The position numbers and the translations under genes are program-made. A stretch of DNA of 64,000 nt, taken from the NCBI GenBank assembly GCA_035507035.1, contig DATJOJ010000025.1, positions 49,768-113,767 on the forward strand, in the 5' to 3' direction. Under the pieces are notes generated by a model, which saw only the letters and a program-made list of their open reading frames with translations, did not search any database and was not told the DNA's origin. How positions within the stretch are numbered: the first letter of the stretch is position 1; each line of letters starts with the position of its first letter. Source of the stretch: DATJOJ01 sp035507035. Its GTDB lineage: Bacteria > Acidobacteriota > Terriglobia > Terriglobales > Acidobacteriaceae. Positions 18,776 to 27,590 of the stretch are shown here, piece after piece.

Positions 18776-20719
18776 ATGCGCAAAAACAAGCTGTTTTTGT
18801 TTGGGGTAATTTCAGTAGCGATTCTATTGATGTTTCAAGCTCCGCTCGTCTTGGCGCAGGAGCAGAGGCCGGACCAGCCGGGCCAATATCCGGAACAAGG
18901 TCCGCCGCCGAGTGATCAGGGCGCGCCAGCAGATAATCAAGCTCCGGCGCAGGACCCTCCAAGCCGTGTGGCACGCGTACACGAAATGGTTGGTTCGGTT
19001 TCCTACCAACCCGGCGGCCAGGGCGACTGGGTCCAGGCTGTTTCCAATCGACCGCTGACCACCGGCGACAATGTCTGGGCCGACAAGGACTCGCGGGCTG
19101 AATTGCAGATCGGTTCTACCGCGGTACGCCTGGATGCGGAGACCAGCTTGACGCTGCTGCAACTCGACGACCGCACTACCCAGTTACGACTTTCGCTTGG
19201 GTCGCTCATCGTTCGTATTCGCCATCTGGATGACGAAGATCACTTCGAAATCGACACACCCAACGAGGCGTTTGTGATTCAGCGTCCCGGCGAATATCGC
19301 GTCGATGTGAATTCCGATGGATCGGAATCCGATGTGACCGTCTGGAAAGGGCGCGGTGAGGTGACCGGTGGCGGATCTTCGTACGACGTAGTCGCCGGAC
19401 AACGCGCGACGTTTACCGGTACGGACCAGCTTGATCACGAAATCCAGCAGGTCCCGCCGCAAGACGATTTCGATCAGTGGGCGTTCGGTCGTGACGATCA
19501 TGAGGACCGCGCTGAATCGGCCAACTACATTTCGCCGGAAATCACCGGTGCCGAAGATCTCGACGAATATGGCCAATGGCACTATGCGGCCGATTATGGG
19601 CAAGTTTGGACGCCGGCCGGGGTCGCAGTTGGCTGGGCTCCGTATCGCTTTGGACACTGGGTTTGGATTGCGCCCTGGGGATGGACGTGGGTGGAAGATG
19701 AGCCGTGGGGTTTTGCCCCCTTCCATTACGGACGTTGGGCGTTCGTCAGCGGAGCTTGGTGCTGGGCTCCCGGACCGGTTGTCGTGCGTCCTGTTTATGC
19801 TCCTGCCTTCGTCGCGTTCGTGGGAGGAGTCGGCTTCGGGATCGGCGCGAATGTTGCGTGGTTTCCGTTAGCGCCGCATGAAGTGTTCGTGCCCTGGTAT
19901 CACACCAGCCCGGTGTACGTGAACAATGTCAACATCACCAACACACGGGTCTCGGTCACGCAAATCACCAACGTGTATCACACGACCATCATTAACAACA
20001 ACACCACGGTGAATCGCATCACCTATGTCAATCAACGGGTGCCAACGGCGGTCACAGCCGTTTCGCATGATACGTTCGCCAATGCACGCCCGGTGCAAGC
20101 CAATCTCGTGCATGTGGACCAGAAGACAATTGAAAACGCACCGGTGGCGAGAAACATTCCCGTTCAGCCGGTAAGACAGAGTGTGCAGGGTGCGGGCCGG
20201 GTTTCGTCTTACCATCCGCCAGCAGCGGTTCAGAACCGGCAGGTCGTTGCCACGCGTCCTCCGGCACCTCGCGCGGGTGGCGAGCAACGGCCGGCTGCGA
20301 TGAACGTTCGTGCGGAGACTCCCGGAAAGCCGCAACCGCCGGTTCGCAATGAGGCGGCGTCGAGACCGCCAGCGAATCCTCGGCTTGACGAGCAAGGCAC
20401 ACCGCAACGGCCAGAATCGCAGCCCGAAACAGCTCGTCCACAACCGCCCCAAGCCGGGGAGGCTGCCCGTCCGGAGGCTGCGCAACGACCGCCAGCTCCT
20501 CGGACACCGGCAAATGTCCCGCGTCCGCCGTCTGCCGAATACAATCATCCACTCGTGAGGCAGGCGCCGCCGGTGCAGCAACGGCCGGAGGTGCAGCGCA
20601 GCGAAGAGCAGAAGTTCAACACCTGGCAGCAACAGCGCCCGCAACAAGCGCCCCGTCCGTCCGCTCCAGCTCCGCGGCCGTCGGCCCCTCCGCCGCATGA
20701 GGAACGGCCGCACAAGTAG
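18776..20719 (+). CDS. Secreted FecR-domain protein with Trp-rich and Pro-rich regions
   Basis: 647 residues. A signal peptide (LFGVISVAILLMFQAPLVLA) is followed by a Pro/Gln-rich linker and a FecR-like domain at about 60-220 (VARVHEMVGSVSYQPGG, GDNVWADKDSRAELQIGST, FVIQRPGEYRVDV). Then comes a Trp/Tyr-rich segment (YGQWHYAADYGQVWTPAG, FGHWVWIAPWGWTWVEDEPW) of the DUF6600 type, an Asn/Thr-rich stretch, and a disordered tail rich in Pro, Ala, Gln and Arg from about residue 480. The FecR domain here is not linked to an ECF sigma factor, so it is more likely a structural envelope module than a signal transducer. It is a single-gene unit closed by a terminator at 20737. Confidence 0.8.
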   Translation: MRKNKLFLFGVISVAILLMFQAPLVLAQEQRPDQPGQYPEQGPPPSDQGAPADNQAPAQDPPSRVARVHEMVGSVSYQPGGQGDWVQAVSNRPLTTGDNVWADKDSRAELQIGSTAVRLDAETSLTLLQLDDRTTQLRLSLGSLIVRIRHLDDEDHFEIDTPNEAFVIQRPGEYRVDVNSDGSESDVTVWKGRGEVTGGGSSYDVVAGQRATFTGTDQLDHEIQQVPPQDDFDQWAFGRDDHEDRAESANYISPEITGAEDLDEYGQWHYAADYGQVWTPAGVAVGWAPYRFGHWVWIAPWGWTWVEDEPWGFAPFHYGRWAFVSGAWCWAPGPVVVRPVYAPAFVAFVGGVGFGIGANVAWFPLAPHEVFVPWYHTSPVYVNNVNITNTRVSVTQITNVYHTTIINNNTTVNRITYVNQRVPTAVTAVSHDTFANARPVQANLVHVDQKTIENAPVARNIPVQPVRQSVQGAGRVSSYHPPAAVQNRQVVATRPPAPRAGGEQRPAAMNVRAETPGKPQPPVRNEAASRPPANPRLDEQGTPQRPESQPETARPQPPQAGEAARPEAAQRPPAPRTPANVPRPPSAEYNHPLVRQAPPVQQRPEVQRSEEQKFNTWQQQRPQQAPRPSAPAPRPSAPPPHEERPHK

Positions 20720-20736
20720 AGCATCACAAGCCAACG

Positions 20737-20775
20737 AGAATGCCAGTTCCTTCGCGGGGCTGGCATTCTGTTTTT
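20737..20775 (+). terminator. Intrinsic terminator after the FecR gene
   Basis: AGAATGCCAG (20737-20746) and CTGGCATTCT (20760-20769) form a 10-bp stem followed by GTTTTT. Confidence 0.88.
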
Positions 20776-20815
20776 AGGAACGCGATACACTAGAACGGCT
20801 GGTGCTTGGTCAAAG

Positions 20816-21574
20816 ATGCATCAGCACAGTCACCGCATGCAGATTCGCGTTCTCTTCTTCGGTGTTCTCAAGGATCTTGCCGGACATGGCAGCCAACTGG
20901 TCGACCTGCCGGAGTCGGCGACGTTGAGCGATCTGTTAGCCCGCCTGGAGCAGGAATTGCCGCGCCTGAACCCGCATCTTTCGTCATCGGCCATGTCCAT
21001 TAATCAGGAATATGCCCGGCGCGAGTCGAAGTTGAAGCAGGGCGATGAAGTGGGTCTCCTGCCTCCGGTCAGCGGCGGCGCCGATATGGCTGCCCAGGCT
21101 GTCGGCCGCGCCCGAATTGTCAACGACAAGATCGACACGCTAACTTTGATCGAAAAGATTAGGCAACCGGAAGACGGCGCGGTCGCGCTGTTCGAAGGGA
21201 TTGTTCGCAATCACAGCCGCGGACGCAGGACCCTGTTTCTTGATTACGACGCTTATCCCGAGATGGCGGTCAAGCAAATGGATGCGTTGGCCAATGAAGC
21301 GCTTTGTAAATTTGCGGTGCGGGATGTGGCCATCGTCCATCGTATTGGGCGCCTTGAGATCGGGGAAACCAGCGTAGCCATCGCCGTAGCCTCGGCGCAT
21401 CGCGGCCCTGCTTTTGACGCCTGCCGATGGCTCATCGATACTTTGAAGCGCACGGTGCCGATCTGGAAGAAGGAATATTTTGAAGATGGCGCGGTTTGGG
21501 CCGACGGTGAGCCGTTTCCAGCGGAGATTCCTCGAGCGGGAGGCAGCAATCCATCGATACCCGCATCTAAGTAG
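20816..21574 (+). CDS. MoaD-MoaE fusion, molybdopterin synthase
   Basis: 252 residues. Residues about 8-88 are a MoaD-type ubiquitin fold (IRVLFFGVLKDLAGHGSQ) ending in LPPVSGG, the Gly-Gly that in stand-alone MoaD is the thiocarboxylated C terminus. From about residue 95 a complete MoaE follows (EDGAVALFEGIVRNHSRGR, LDYDAYPEMAVKQM, IVHRIGRLEIGE, VPIWKKEYFEDGAVW). Molybdopterin synthase turns cyclic pyranopterin phosphate into molybdopterin. Because Gly88 is internal, the chain would have to be cleaved after GG to become active, as is reported for mycobacterial MoaX. The frame is continuous with no stop between the halves. ATG 20837 is an alternative start. No other Moco synthesis gene is near; the MOSC gene at 47.8 kb is the only distant relative. 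Confidence 0.9.
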   Translation: MHQHSHRMQIRVLFFGVLKDLAGHGSQLVDLPESATLSDLLARLEQELPRLNPHLSSSAMSINQEYARRESKLKQGDEVGLLPPVSGGADMAAQAVGRARIVNDKIDTLTLIEKIRQPEDGAVALFEGIVRNHSRGRRTLFLDYDAYPEMAVKQMDALANEALCKFAVRDVAIVHRIGRLEIGETSVAIAVASAHRGPAFDACRWLIDTLKRTVPIWKKEYFEDGAVWADGEPFPAEIPRAGGSNPSIPASK

Positions 21575-21671
21575 GCAGGTTGGACTGAAATACTCGGCGG
21601 CGCAGACTCTCCCCTGGTACCGCACGCAGGAAATGCCGCCAGGTGTGGCGCAGAAAAGTCTAAGATTCAGA

Positions 21672-22649
21672 ATGCGAAAGTTTCTGCTGTTTTCGATTGT
21701 CGTGTGTGCGCTTGCGCTCTGTACGGCGCAAGTTCCCAAACCGCCGTGGGCCTCGGGGGCAAATGCGGCGGCGCCAGCCAGGGATCCCAGCCAGTCGTCG
21801 AACAATCAATCTTCCGACATTAAGGTCGACGTCAAGCTGGTCAACGTGTTTGTGACCGTGACCGATCAGCATGGCGCGCCCGTGGCTGGCCTCAAGAAAG
21901 AAGACTTTGATCTTCTTGAGGACGATAAGCCGCAAACGATTTCCGTCTTCGATAAGGAATCGTCGATTCCGCTGTCGATTGTACTTGATATCGATACCAG
22001 CCTGAGCACGCGCAAAGACATCAACTTGGAGTTGAGTTCCGCTCGGCGCTTTACTCACGCCATTCTGCGTCCGGTCGACGCGTTATCTCTGTATGAGTTC
22101 AGCGAAGTGGTGAACGAGATCGTCCCCTTCACTTCCGACTTGAAGACGATCGATCGTGGCATCGAACACCCAAAGCTCGGCGCAGCTACCGCGCTTTACG
22201 ATGCCATTTATCTCGGATCACAGGCGCTGGAAAAACGCCAGGGACGAAAGGTAATCGTGATCATCACCGATGGCGGCGATACAGTTAGTCAGGTCGATTA
22301 CAAGGAAGCCGTTCGGGCAGCGCAGGAAGCCGAGGCCATCGTTTATAGCATCATCGATGTTCCCATCGAAGCCAGCGCCGGCCGCGACACCGGCGGCGAA
22401 CACGCGCTCATTCAAATCTCTGAAGACACCGGCGGCAAGTACTATTACGCCACGTCCGTCGCCGATCTTGACGAAGCCTTCCACAAAATCAGCGACGAAC
22501 TGCGCACCCAATACCTGCTTGCCTACTATCCATCCCAGCGCTATTCCAGTTCCGACTTCCGCCGCATTCAAGTAAAAGTGGATGGAGGAAACCCCGCGTA
22601 CAACGTCCGGCATCGTACCGGCTACTACACAATCAAATCACACTTTTAA
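21672..22649 (+). CDS. Secreted VWFA-related protein, acidobacterial type (TIGR03436-like)
   Basis: 325 residues. A signal peptide (LLFSIVVCALALCTAQ) precedes a short VTVTDQHGAPVAGLKKEDFD segment and a von Willebrand A domain with a MIDAS-like IVLDIDTSLS motif (D-x-D-x-S variant), GAATALYDAIYLG and VIVIITDGGD. The C terminus YLLAYYPS and RRIQVKV is the ending usual in this acidobacterial family. The frame is open to 21480, but that would overlap the MoaDE gene and lack a signal peptide, so ATG 21672 is chosen. VWA domains bind metal and protein partners; here the protein is probably envelope-associated and of unknown role. The large TonB receptor follows after 93 bases. Confidence 0.85.
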   Translation: MRKFLLFSIVVCALALCTAQVPKPPWASGANAAAPARDPSQSSNNQSSDIKVDVKLVNVFVTVTDQHGAPVAGLKKEDFDLLEDDKPQTISVFDKESSIPLSIVLDIDTSLSTRKDINLELSSARRFTHAILRPVDALSLYEFSEVVNEIVPFTSDLKTIDRGIEHPKLGAATALYDAIYLGSQALEKRQGRKVIVIITDGGDTVSQVDYKEAVRAAQEAEAIVYSIIDVPIEASAGRDTGGEHALIQISEDTGGKYYYATSVADLDEAFHKISDELRTQYLLAYYPSQRYSSSDFRRIQVKVDGGNPAYNVRHRTGYYTIKSHF

Positions 22650-22742
22650 TGTTTTGTTGTTCTGCAATGCGTCACGGGATGCGGGAATTGCCTGTGCTAT
22701 AAGTATTGGACACCTTGATTTTCATCTTGAGAGGAAGCAGTT

Positions 22743-25700
22743 ATGCGATGCCGTGTCCGTCTCGTGCTGTTGACTGCCTTGTCCGTTATTTTGGTCTGCT
22801 CGCAGTGGTTGTTTGCGCAGACTACGATCTCAACCGGCAGCATTCAGGGCACGGTGCGCGACGCGACCGGAGCGGTCCTGCCCGGCGCGAAAATCACAAT
22901 CACAAATAAAGCCACGTCTCGCGTGATTCAGACGACGACCTCGACCTCGGGAACCTACGCCTCTGGCGCTCTCACGCCTGCGCGGTATACCGTCCGCATC
23001 GAGGCCAGCGGATTCAAAACCACCGAGCTTTCTCTTGACGTGATGGTCGGAGTGACCACCGCCGGCAATGCCACGATGCAAGTTGGGCAGACGAATCAAA
23101 CGGTCGAGGTTCGCGCTTCCGCCACTCAGGTCAATACTGAGCAGGTGACGGTGCAGGGTGTTTTAACGACGGAGCAGATCGAAAATTTGCCCATCAACGG
23201 GCGAAATTTTCTTGACCTCGCACAACTTGAGCCCGGAGTACAGATCCAGGATGGTGGAAATTTCGATCCCACGAAGAACGGTTTTTCGTCGATTTCTTTC
23301 GGCGGACGATATGGCCGCACCGCTCGCGTCGAAATCGATGGCGTTGACGTCAGCGACGAAGAAGTCGGAACCACCACGCAAAACTTTCCGGAAAGCGCGA
23401 TTCAGGAATTTCAAATCGAGCAATCGTCTTTGGATCTTTCGACTGAGCTAACGTCGTCTGGCGCGGTCAACGTCGTCACGCGCTCGGGCACGAATCATTA
23501 TCACGGCGAAGCGTATGGCCAATTCCGGGATAATAACCTGGCGGCGAATCTTCCCGGAGGTACCGACACTTATTTTCAGCGCCAACAGTATGGCGGCAAT
23601 TTTGGCGGACCGATTGTCAAAGATAAGGTGTTTATCTTTCTCGCGGCTGAGCGCACCCAGCAAGCGTTAAACGATCCCGTATTGCCTCAGGCGCCGTTTA
23701 CAAATTTGACCGGTTTTTTCAGTTCTCCCTTTCGCGAAACCGAAGCTTCCGGCCGCCTCGATTGGCAAATCAAACCCAGCAATTATCATTTCTTCTCGCG
23801 TTTCAGCTTCGACCAGAATAAGGACGTCGCACCATTTCTTCCCAATACCTATCAGCCTTTCACCAACCAAAATCACAATCCGACGTTCGCGGAAGGTCTG
23901 GATTTCACCAGCGGGAACTTCACCCACAGCCTGCGCTTCGAATACATGAAGTTTCGCAACGGCATCGCCGACGCGGTTACCGGCAGCAATATTTTCAATC
24001 CAGCGCCGCAGCTTGAGTTGGCCATCGGCAGCGATCCGTTTTGCCTCACGCCCGGCTTGGATCAATTCTGTTCCGGACCAAACTTCCTTGCGCCGCAGGC
24101 CACGATCCAGAGCAATCACGAATACAAGTACGATGGCAGCCGGGTCTACAAGAATCACATCCTGCGCTATGGCGTGGCGTACAACCACATTCACGAGGGT
24201 GGGTTTGCTTCTTTTCTGAGCCTGGCACCTGCTGTGAATGCTGGCTTGAGCGATTGCGCCAGCCTGCCGTCTTGCAATCCGGCGAATCCTCTGACCTATC
24301 CCGCGAACAACGTCATTCTGGGAAACGGACAGGGATTCTCTTCTGAGCTGCCGGCATTCGGTTATCCCGGAGGCGGTCAGGGACCGGACAATCGCTTGCT
24401 CCTTTATTTCGGTGATTCCTGGAAGCTGAAGCCGAACCTTACCTTTCTCTACGGATTGCGTTACCAGCGCGATACTGGGCGAACCGACAGCGATCTGGGT
24501 CCGATTCCTTGCTCCGAACTCGCGCCGTCTCTGGCAGCGCCCCTGGCGGCTGCTGGCACGCCCTGTACGACCAACATTCTCAATCTTTGGGGGAACGGAC
24601 TGGGCAATCGAGTGCGTCAGCCGAACCTAAACTTTGGCCCGCAAGTCGGACTCGCATGGGATCCGTCCAAGCAAGGGAAGACGGTCTTGCGCGCGGGCAT
24701 CGGACTCTTTTACGAGAACAATCTCTGGAACAACCAGCTTTTCGATCGGCCGGCCAAGCTTCCCACCGGACTTTTTCTGTTGACCCAGCAATTGTGCGTC
24801 GGGGGTGCACCGCAAAGTTTCACTCTGCCCGGTACCGGTACGGTCATCAATCCGGGGCCCACGGGCTTGAATATCTGCGGCCAACCCATTGGCACAGTCG
24901 AGTCGTCGATCGCGACGGTGCAGGCTGAATATCAGGCTGCCACTGCTGCATCGGGCGCGGCTTCGAATCCGGGTTTCATTGGCAATACGTTGAGCTCGAC
25001 CACTAATGGCACCGCGACCGACATCTTTGCGCCGAACTACCAAACTCCGCGTTCGGTGCAGATGAACTTTGGATTGCAGCATCAGTTCGGACAACACGCG
25101 GTGTTGTCGGCCGATTATGTGCGCAATATCGAAACGCACACTTTACTGGCCATCGATGTCAACCATGTTGGTGATTCGCGGTACTTCAATAAAACGAATG
25201 CAGTGAACGCGATTAACACGACGCTCTTCAATTGCGGAGTTGGCGCAGGCAATATCAACGCCGCGCTTGCCAATTGTCCCGACAATCCTGAGACCGGCGC
25301 CGCTGGCTACAACCATCCGGTCACCATCTCGGACTTTGCATCCAATGGCCTGGATTCGGGGAACTTTCTCTGCGGCGGAGGGCCGTGTCCAAATGCAGCG
25401 TTCCCCGGGATCAATGCGAATCTGGGCGCGAACCAGATGTTGTTCCCGTCCGGCCGCTCCGTCTACAACGGTTTGCAACTGAAGTTTACAAATAATGTTC
25501 CCCATCCCGGCCGCTACGTCAAAAATCTCAGCCTGCAAATTGCCTACTCGTTTTCACGTTACGTCTCTACCTCGACCGACAGCGATTTCATCAACAACGC
25601 CGTCGACAATAACGATCCCACGCGGTTCATCGGTCCTAACGGGCTGGATCGTACTCATCAGATTTCCATGGGCACGGTCTTCGATCTGCCGTACCACTTC

Positions 25701-26336
25701 CAGCTCAGCTGGATTTCACACTTCGACAGCCCATTGCCCGTTACGCTGACGTTGCCGACTTCGGGGAATGCGGGAGGAATTTTTGTGAGCGACGCGACCG
25801 GTGACGGCTCCGGGGATGGCAGCGTCGTGTATCCCACCGGCGACATTCTTCCCGGAACCAACATCGGCGCCTATGGCCGGAGCGTCAAGGCCAGCAACAT
25901 CAATAATGTCATTCAAAGCTACAACACCAATTTTGCCAATGAGCCCACGCCGGCTGGGCAGATTCTGATCAACAACGGCTTGTTCACACTGACTCAACTG
26001 CGCCTGCTTGGCGGCGTGATGCCCTCAATACAGCCGGCGCCCATCAATCAGGCGAACATGGGTTGGCTGAAGATTTTCGATCTCAGACTCGGCTGGGTCT
26101 ACAAAGTCGCGGACCGGGTGACGTTGGAACCGGGCGCGTCGTTCTACAACCTCTTTAACTTCTCCAACTTCAACGGCGCTTCAACCCCGTTGAGCGGTGT
26201 TCTGGACGGTTCGTTTGGATCGGTTAACGGGACCTCAGGCCAGCAGCCCAGCAGTAATCGTCTGGGCCTGGGCACGGGCGTATTTGCGCTCGGGGCGCCT
26301 CGCGCGATCGAGTTCCTGATGAAGGTCTCGTTCTAG
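22743..26336 (+). CDS. Oar-like TonB-dependent receptor with carboxypeptidase-type N-terminal domain
   Basis: 1197 residues. A signal peptide ending LFAQ is followed by a carboxypeptidase-regulatory-like domain (ISTGSIQGTVRDATGAVLPG, residues about 30-110), a plug domain (LPINGRNFLDLAQLEPGVQI, ARVEIDGVDVSDE) and a long beta-barrel with the terminal strand ending in Phe (GAPRAIEFLMKVSF), which suits BamA recognition. This architecture is the acidobacterial Oar-like outer-membrane receptor, usually encoded in many copies per genome and thought to import sugars or peptides with TonB energy. No SusD partner is adjacent. GAGAGGAAG is the ribosome site. The next feature is a terminator-like repeat at 26350. 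The substrate cannot be deduced. Confidence 0.92.
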   Translation: MRCRVRLVLLTALSVILVCSQWLFAQTTISTGSIQGTVRDATGAVLPGAKITITNKATSRVIQTTTSTSGTYASGALTPARYTVRIEASGFKTTELSLDVMVGVTTAGNATMQVGQTNQTVEVRASATQVNTEQVTVQGVLTTEQIENLPINGRNFLDLAQLEPGVQIQDGGNFDPTKNGFSSISFGGRYGRTARVEIDGVDVSDEEVGTTTQNFPESAIQEFQIEQSSLDLSTELTSSGAVNVVTRSGTNHYHGEAYGQFRDNNLAANLPGGTDTYFQRQQYGGNFGGPIVKDKVFIFLAAERTQQALNDPVLPQAPFTNLTGFFSSPFRETEASGRLDWQIKPSNYHFFSRFSFDQNKDVAPFLPNTYQPFTNQNHNPTFAEGLDFTSGNFTHSLRFEYMKFRNGIADAVTGSNIFNPAPQLELAIGSDPFCLTPGLDQFCSGPNFLAPQATIQSNHEYKYDGSRVYKNHILRYGVAYNHIHEGGFASFLSLAPAVNAGLSDCASLPSCNPANPLTYPANNVILGNGQGFSSELPAFGYPGGGQGPDNRLLLYFGDSWKLKPNLTFLYGLRYQRDTGRTDSDLGPIPCSELAPSLAAPLAAAGTPCTTNILNLWGNGLGNRVRQPNLNFGPQVGLAWDPSKQGKTVLRAGIGLFYENNLWNNQLFDRPAKLPTGLFLLTQQLCVGGAPQSFTLPGTGTVINPGPTGLNICGQPIGTVESSIATVQAEYQAATAASGAASNPGFIGNTLSSTTNGTATDIFAPNYQTPRSVQMNFGLQHQFGQHAVLSADYVRNIETHTLLAIDVNHVGDSRYFNKTNAVNAINTTLFNCGVGAGNINAALANCPDNPETGAAGYNHPVTISDFASNGLDSGNFLCGGGPCPNAAFPGINANLGANQMLFPSGRSVYNGLQLKFTNNVPHPGRYVKNLSLQIAYSFSRYVSTSTDSDFINNAVDNNDPTRFIGPNGLDRTHQISMGTVFDLPYHFQLSWISHFDSPLPVTLTLPTSGNAGGIFVSDATGDGSGDGSVVYPTGDILPGTNIGAYGRSVKASNINNVIQSYNTNFANEPTPAGQILINNGLFTLTQLRLLGGVMPSIQPAPINQANMGWLKIFDLRLGWVYKVADRVTLEPGASFYNLFNFSNFNGASTPLSGVLDGSFGSVNGTSGQQPSSNRLGLGTGVFALGAPRAIEFLMKVSF

Positions 26337-26349
26337 GGCTTCTTTGGTT

Positions 26350-26390
26350 ACCCCATTCTAATCGAGCTGTTTTGCGAGATTAGGGTGGGG
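26350..26390. repeat. Diverged copy (D) of the 59-61 kb terminator hairpin
   Basis: ACCCCATTCTAATC and GATTAGGGTGGGGT pair with one G-U and short loop sequences, and the half-sites match copies A-C at 59663, 60254 and 60874. It lies 13 bases after the TonB receptor stop codon and probably ends that transcript, although no T-run follows. Confidence 0.6.
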
Positions 26391-26428
26391 TGTCCCGATA
26401 CGCTCTCTATTCTTGTAAAATACCCTGT

Positions 26429-26701
26429 ATGTCGTTTCATGGCCAAAACTCCGGCAGCGGGTTTCGTAAACCCCGGTCCGTGCCTCCGGAAGAGACTTCG
26501 GAAGAGGCCGCTTACCTTAAATCTCTCGGCGAAAAGCAAAAATTGGTCAACGTAAAGCTGGCCGATGGCGAGATTGTTCAGGGCTGGATCGAGTACTACG
26601 ACAAAAACATGATCCGTCTGACCCGCGAGAATCAGCCCAATCTTTTCATCTTCAAGCACGAGATTATGTACATCTCGGAAGACTCGGGCAAACGTAAGTG
26701 A
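26429..26701 (+). CDS. Hfq-like Sm-fold RNA-binding protein
   Basis: 90 residues. After a charged N terminus (EETSEEAAYLKSLGEKQKL) comes one Sm fold: VNVKLADGEIVQGWIEYYD is Sm1-like and LFIFKHEIMYI matches the position of the Hfq Sm2 YKHAIS signature, but with Phe, Glu and Met-Tyr replacements. Hfq proteins form hexameric rings that pair small RNAs with mRNAs; whether this divergent form does so is open. ATG 26429 is chosen; an upstream GTG at 26390 is less likely. It lies 10 bases before the inositol monophosphatase gene and is probably in an operon with it and DUF1684. Ring-forming ability and RNA-site residues need structural modelling. Confidence 0.7.
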   Translation: MSFHGQNSGSGFRKPRSVPPEETSEEAAYLKSLGEKQKLVNVKLADGEIVQGWIEYYDKNMIRLTRENQPNLFIFKHEIMYISEDSGKRK

Positions 26702-26711
26702 CGCCGGAGGC

Positions 26712-27590
26712 TTGACTGCGACTCTGCCGAACGCTAACTCTTCAATCGTGAATTCCAACGCCCCGAAATCCGACAGCTTTCTTCCCGCAATGACTCGGAT
26801 CGCCCGCGAGGCGGGCGCACTGCTGATGGAGAACTTTCAGCAGAATGTCAAAGTTGAATACAAGGGCGAGGCCGATCTTGTCACGATTGCTGACCGCAAG
26901 TCCGAGGCGCTGATTCGCGAGCGTATTCGCCAGCAGTGGCCGACGCATGACATTCTGGGCGAAGAGGGCGGCTTGCAGGATACCGGCAGCGACTATCGCT
27001 GGTACGTCGATCCGCTCGATGGCACCACCAATTTTGCCCACGGATTCCCGGTATTTTGCGTTTCCATGGCGCTGGAATACAAGGGCGAGGTCATCGCCGG
27101 TGTAGTTTTCGATCCTACGCGGGATGAATTGTTTGCCGCCGAGAAGGGAAGTGGCGCTCGCCTGAATGACCGGCCAATCCACGTCTCGAAGACAACGAAT
27201 CTCGCAGAGTGCCTGGTCGCCACCGGCTTTCCCAGTCATAAGCGCCACAAGAATCCCAATATTTTTTTCTATCACCACATCACTTTACGCACGCACGGTG
27301 TGCGCCGCGCGGGATCCGCCGCGCTCGATCTCTGCTATGTCGCGTGTGGCCGTTTCGACGCATTTTGGGAGTTTAAGCTGAACCCTTGGGACACGGCAGC
27401 CGGAGTGCTTCTGGTTGAAGAGGCAGGCGGGAAAGTTACTGATTTCGCCGGGGGTCCATTTCAGTTGAACAGTAAAGAGACGCTGGCTTCCAACCGCTTG
27501 GTCCATTCCGCCTTACTCCACGAGTTTGAACAGATTTTCGAAGGAAATAACTTGGAGCCGCTGCCGAGCGTGCAGGAGTACCGGAGATAA
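26712..27590 (+). CDS. Inositol monophosphatase family protein (SuhB-like)
   Basis: 292 residues from TTG 26712. Metal-binding motifs of the IMPase family are complete: GEEGG (first metal Glu), DPLDGTTNFAHGFPVF (the D-P-x-D-G-T-T-N loop) and WDTAAGVLLVEEAGG (last Asp). Enzymes of this family hydrolyse myo-inositol-1-phosphate or related sugar phosphates with Mg2+; SuhB also binds RNA polymerase and ribosomal antitermination complexes in Escherichia coli, which I cannot confirm here. The TTG is very close to its GGAGG, so ATG 26790 (MTRIAREAG), which matches the usual family start, is a serious alternative. It overlaps the DUF1684 gene by one base (TAATG). Confidence 0.92.
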   Translation: MTATLPNANSSIVNSNAPKSDSFLPAMTRIAREAGALLMENFQQNVKVEYKGEADLVTIADRKSEALIRERIRQQWPTHDILGEEGGLQDTGSDYRWYVDPLDGTTNFAHGFPVFCVSMALEYKGEVIAGVVFDPTRDELFAAEKGSGARLNDRPIHVSKTTNLAECLVATGFPSHKRHKNPNIFFYHHITLRTHGVRRAGSAALDLCYVACGRFDAFWEFKLNPWDTAAGVLLVEEAGGKVTDFAGGPFQLNSKETLASNRLVHSALLHEFEQIFEGNNLEPLPSVQEYRR

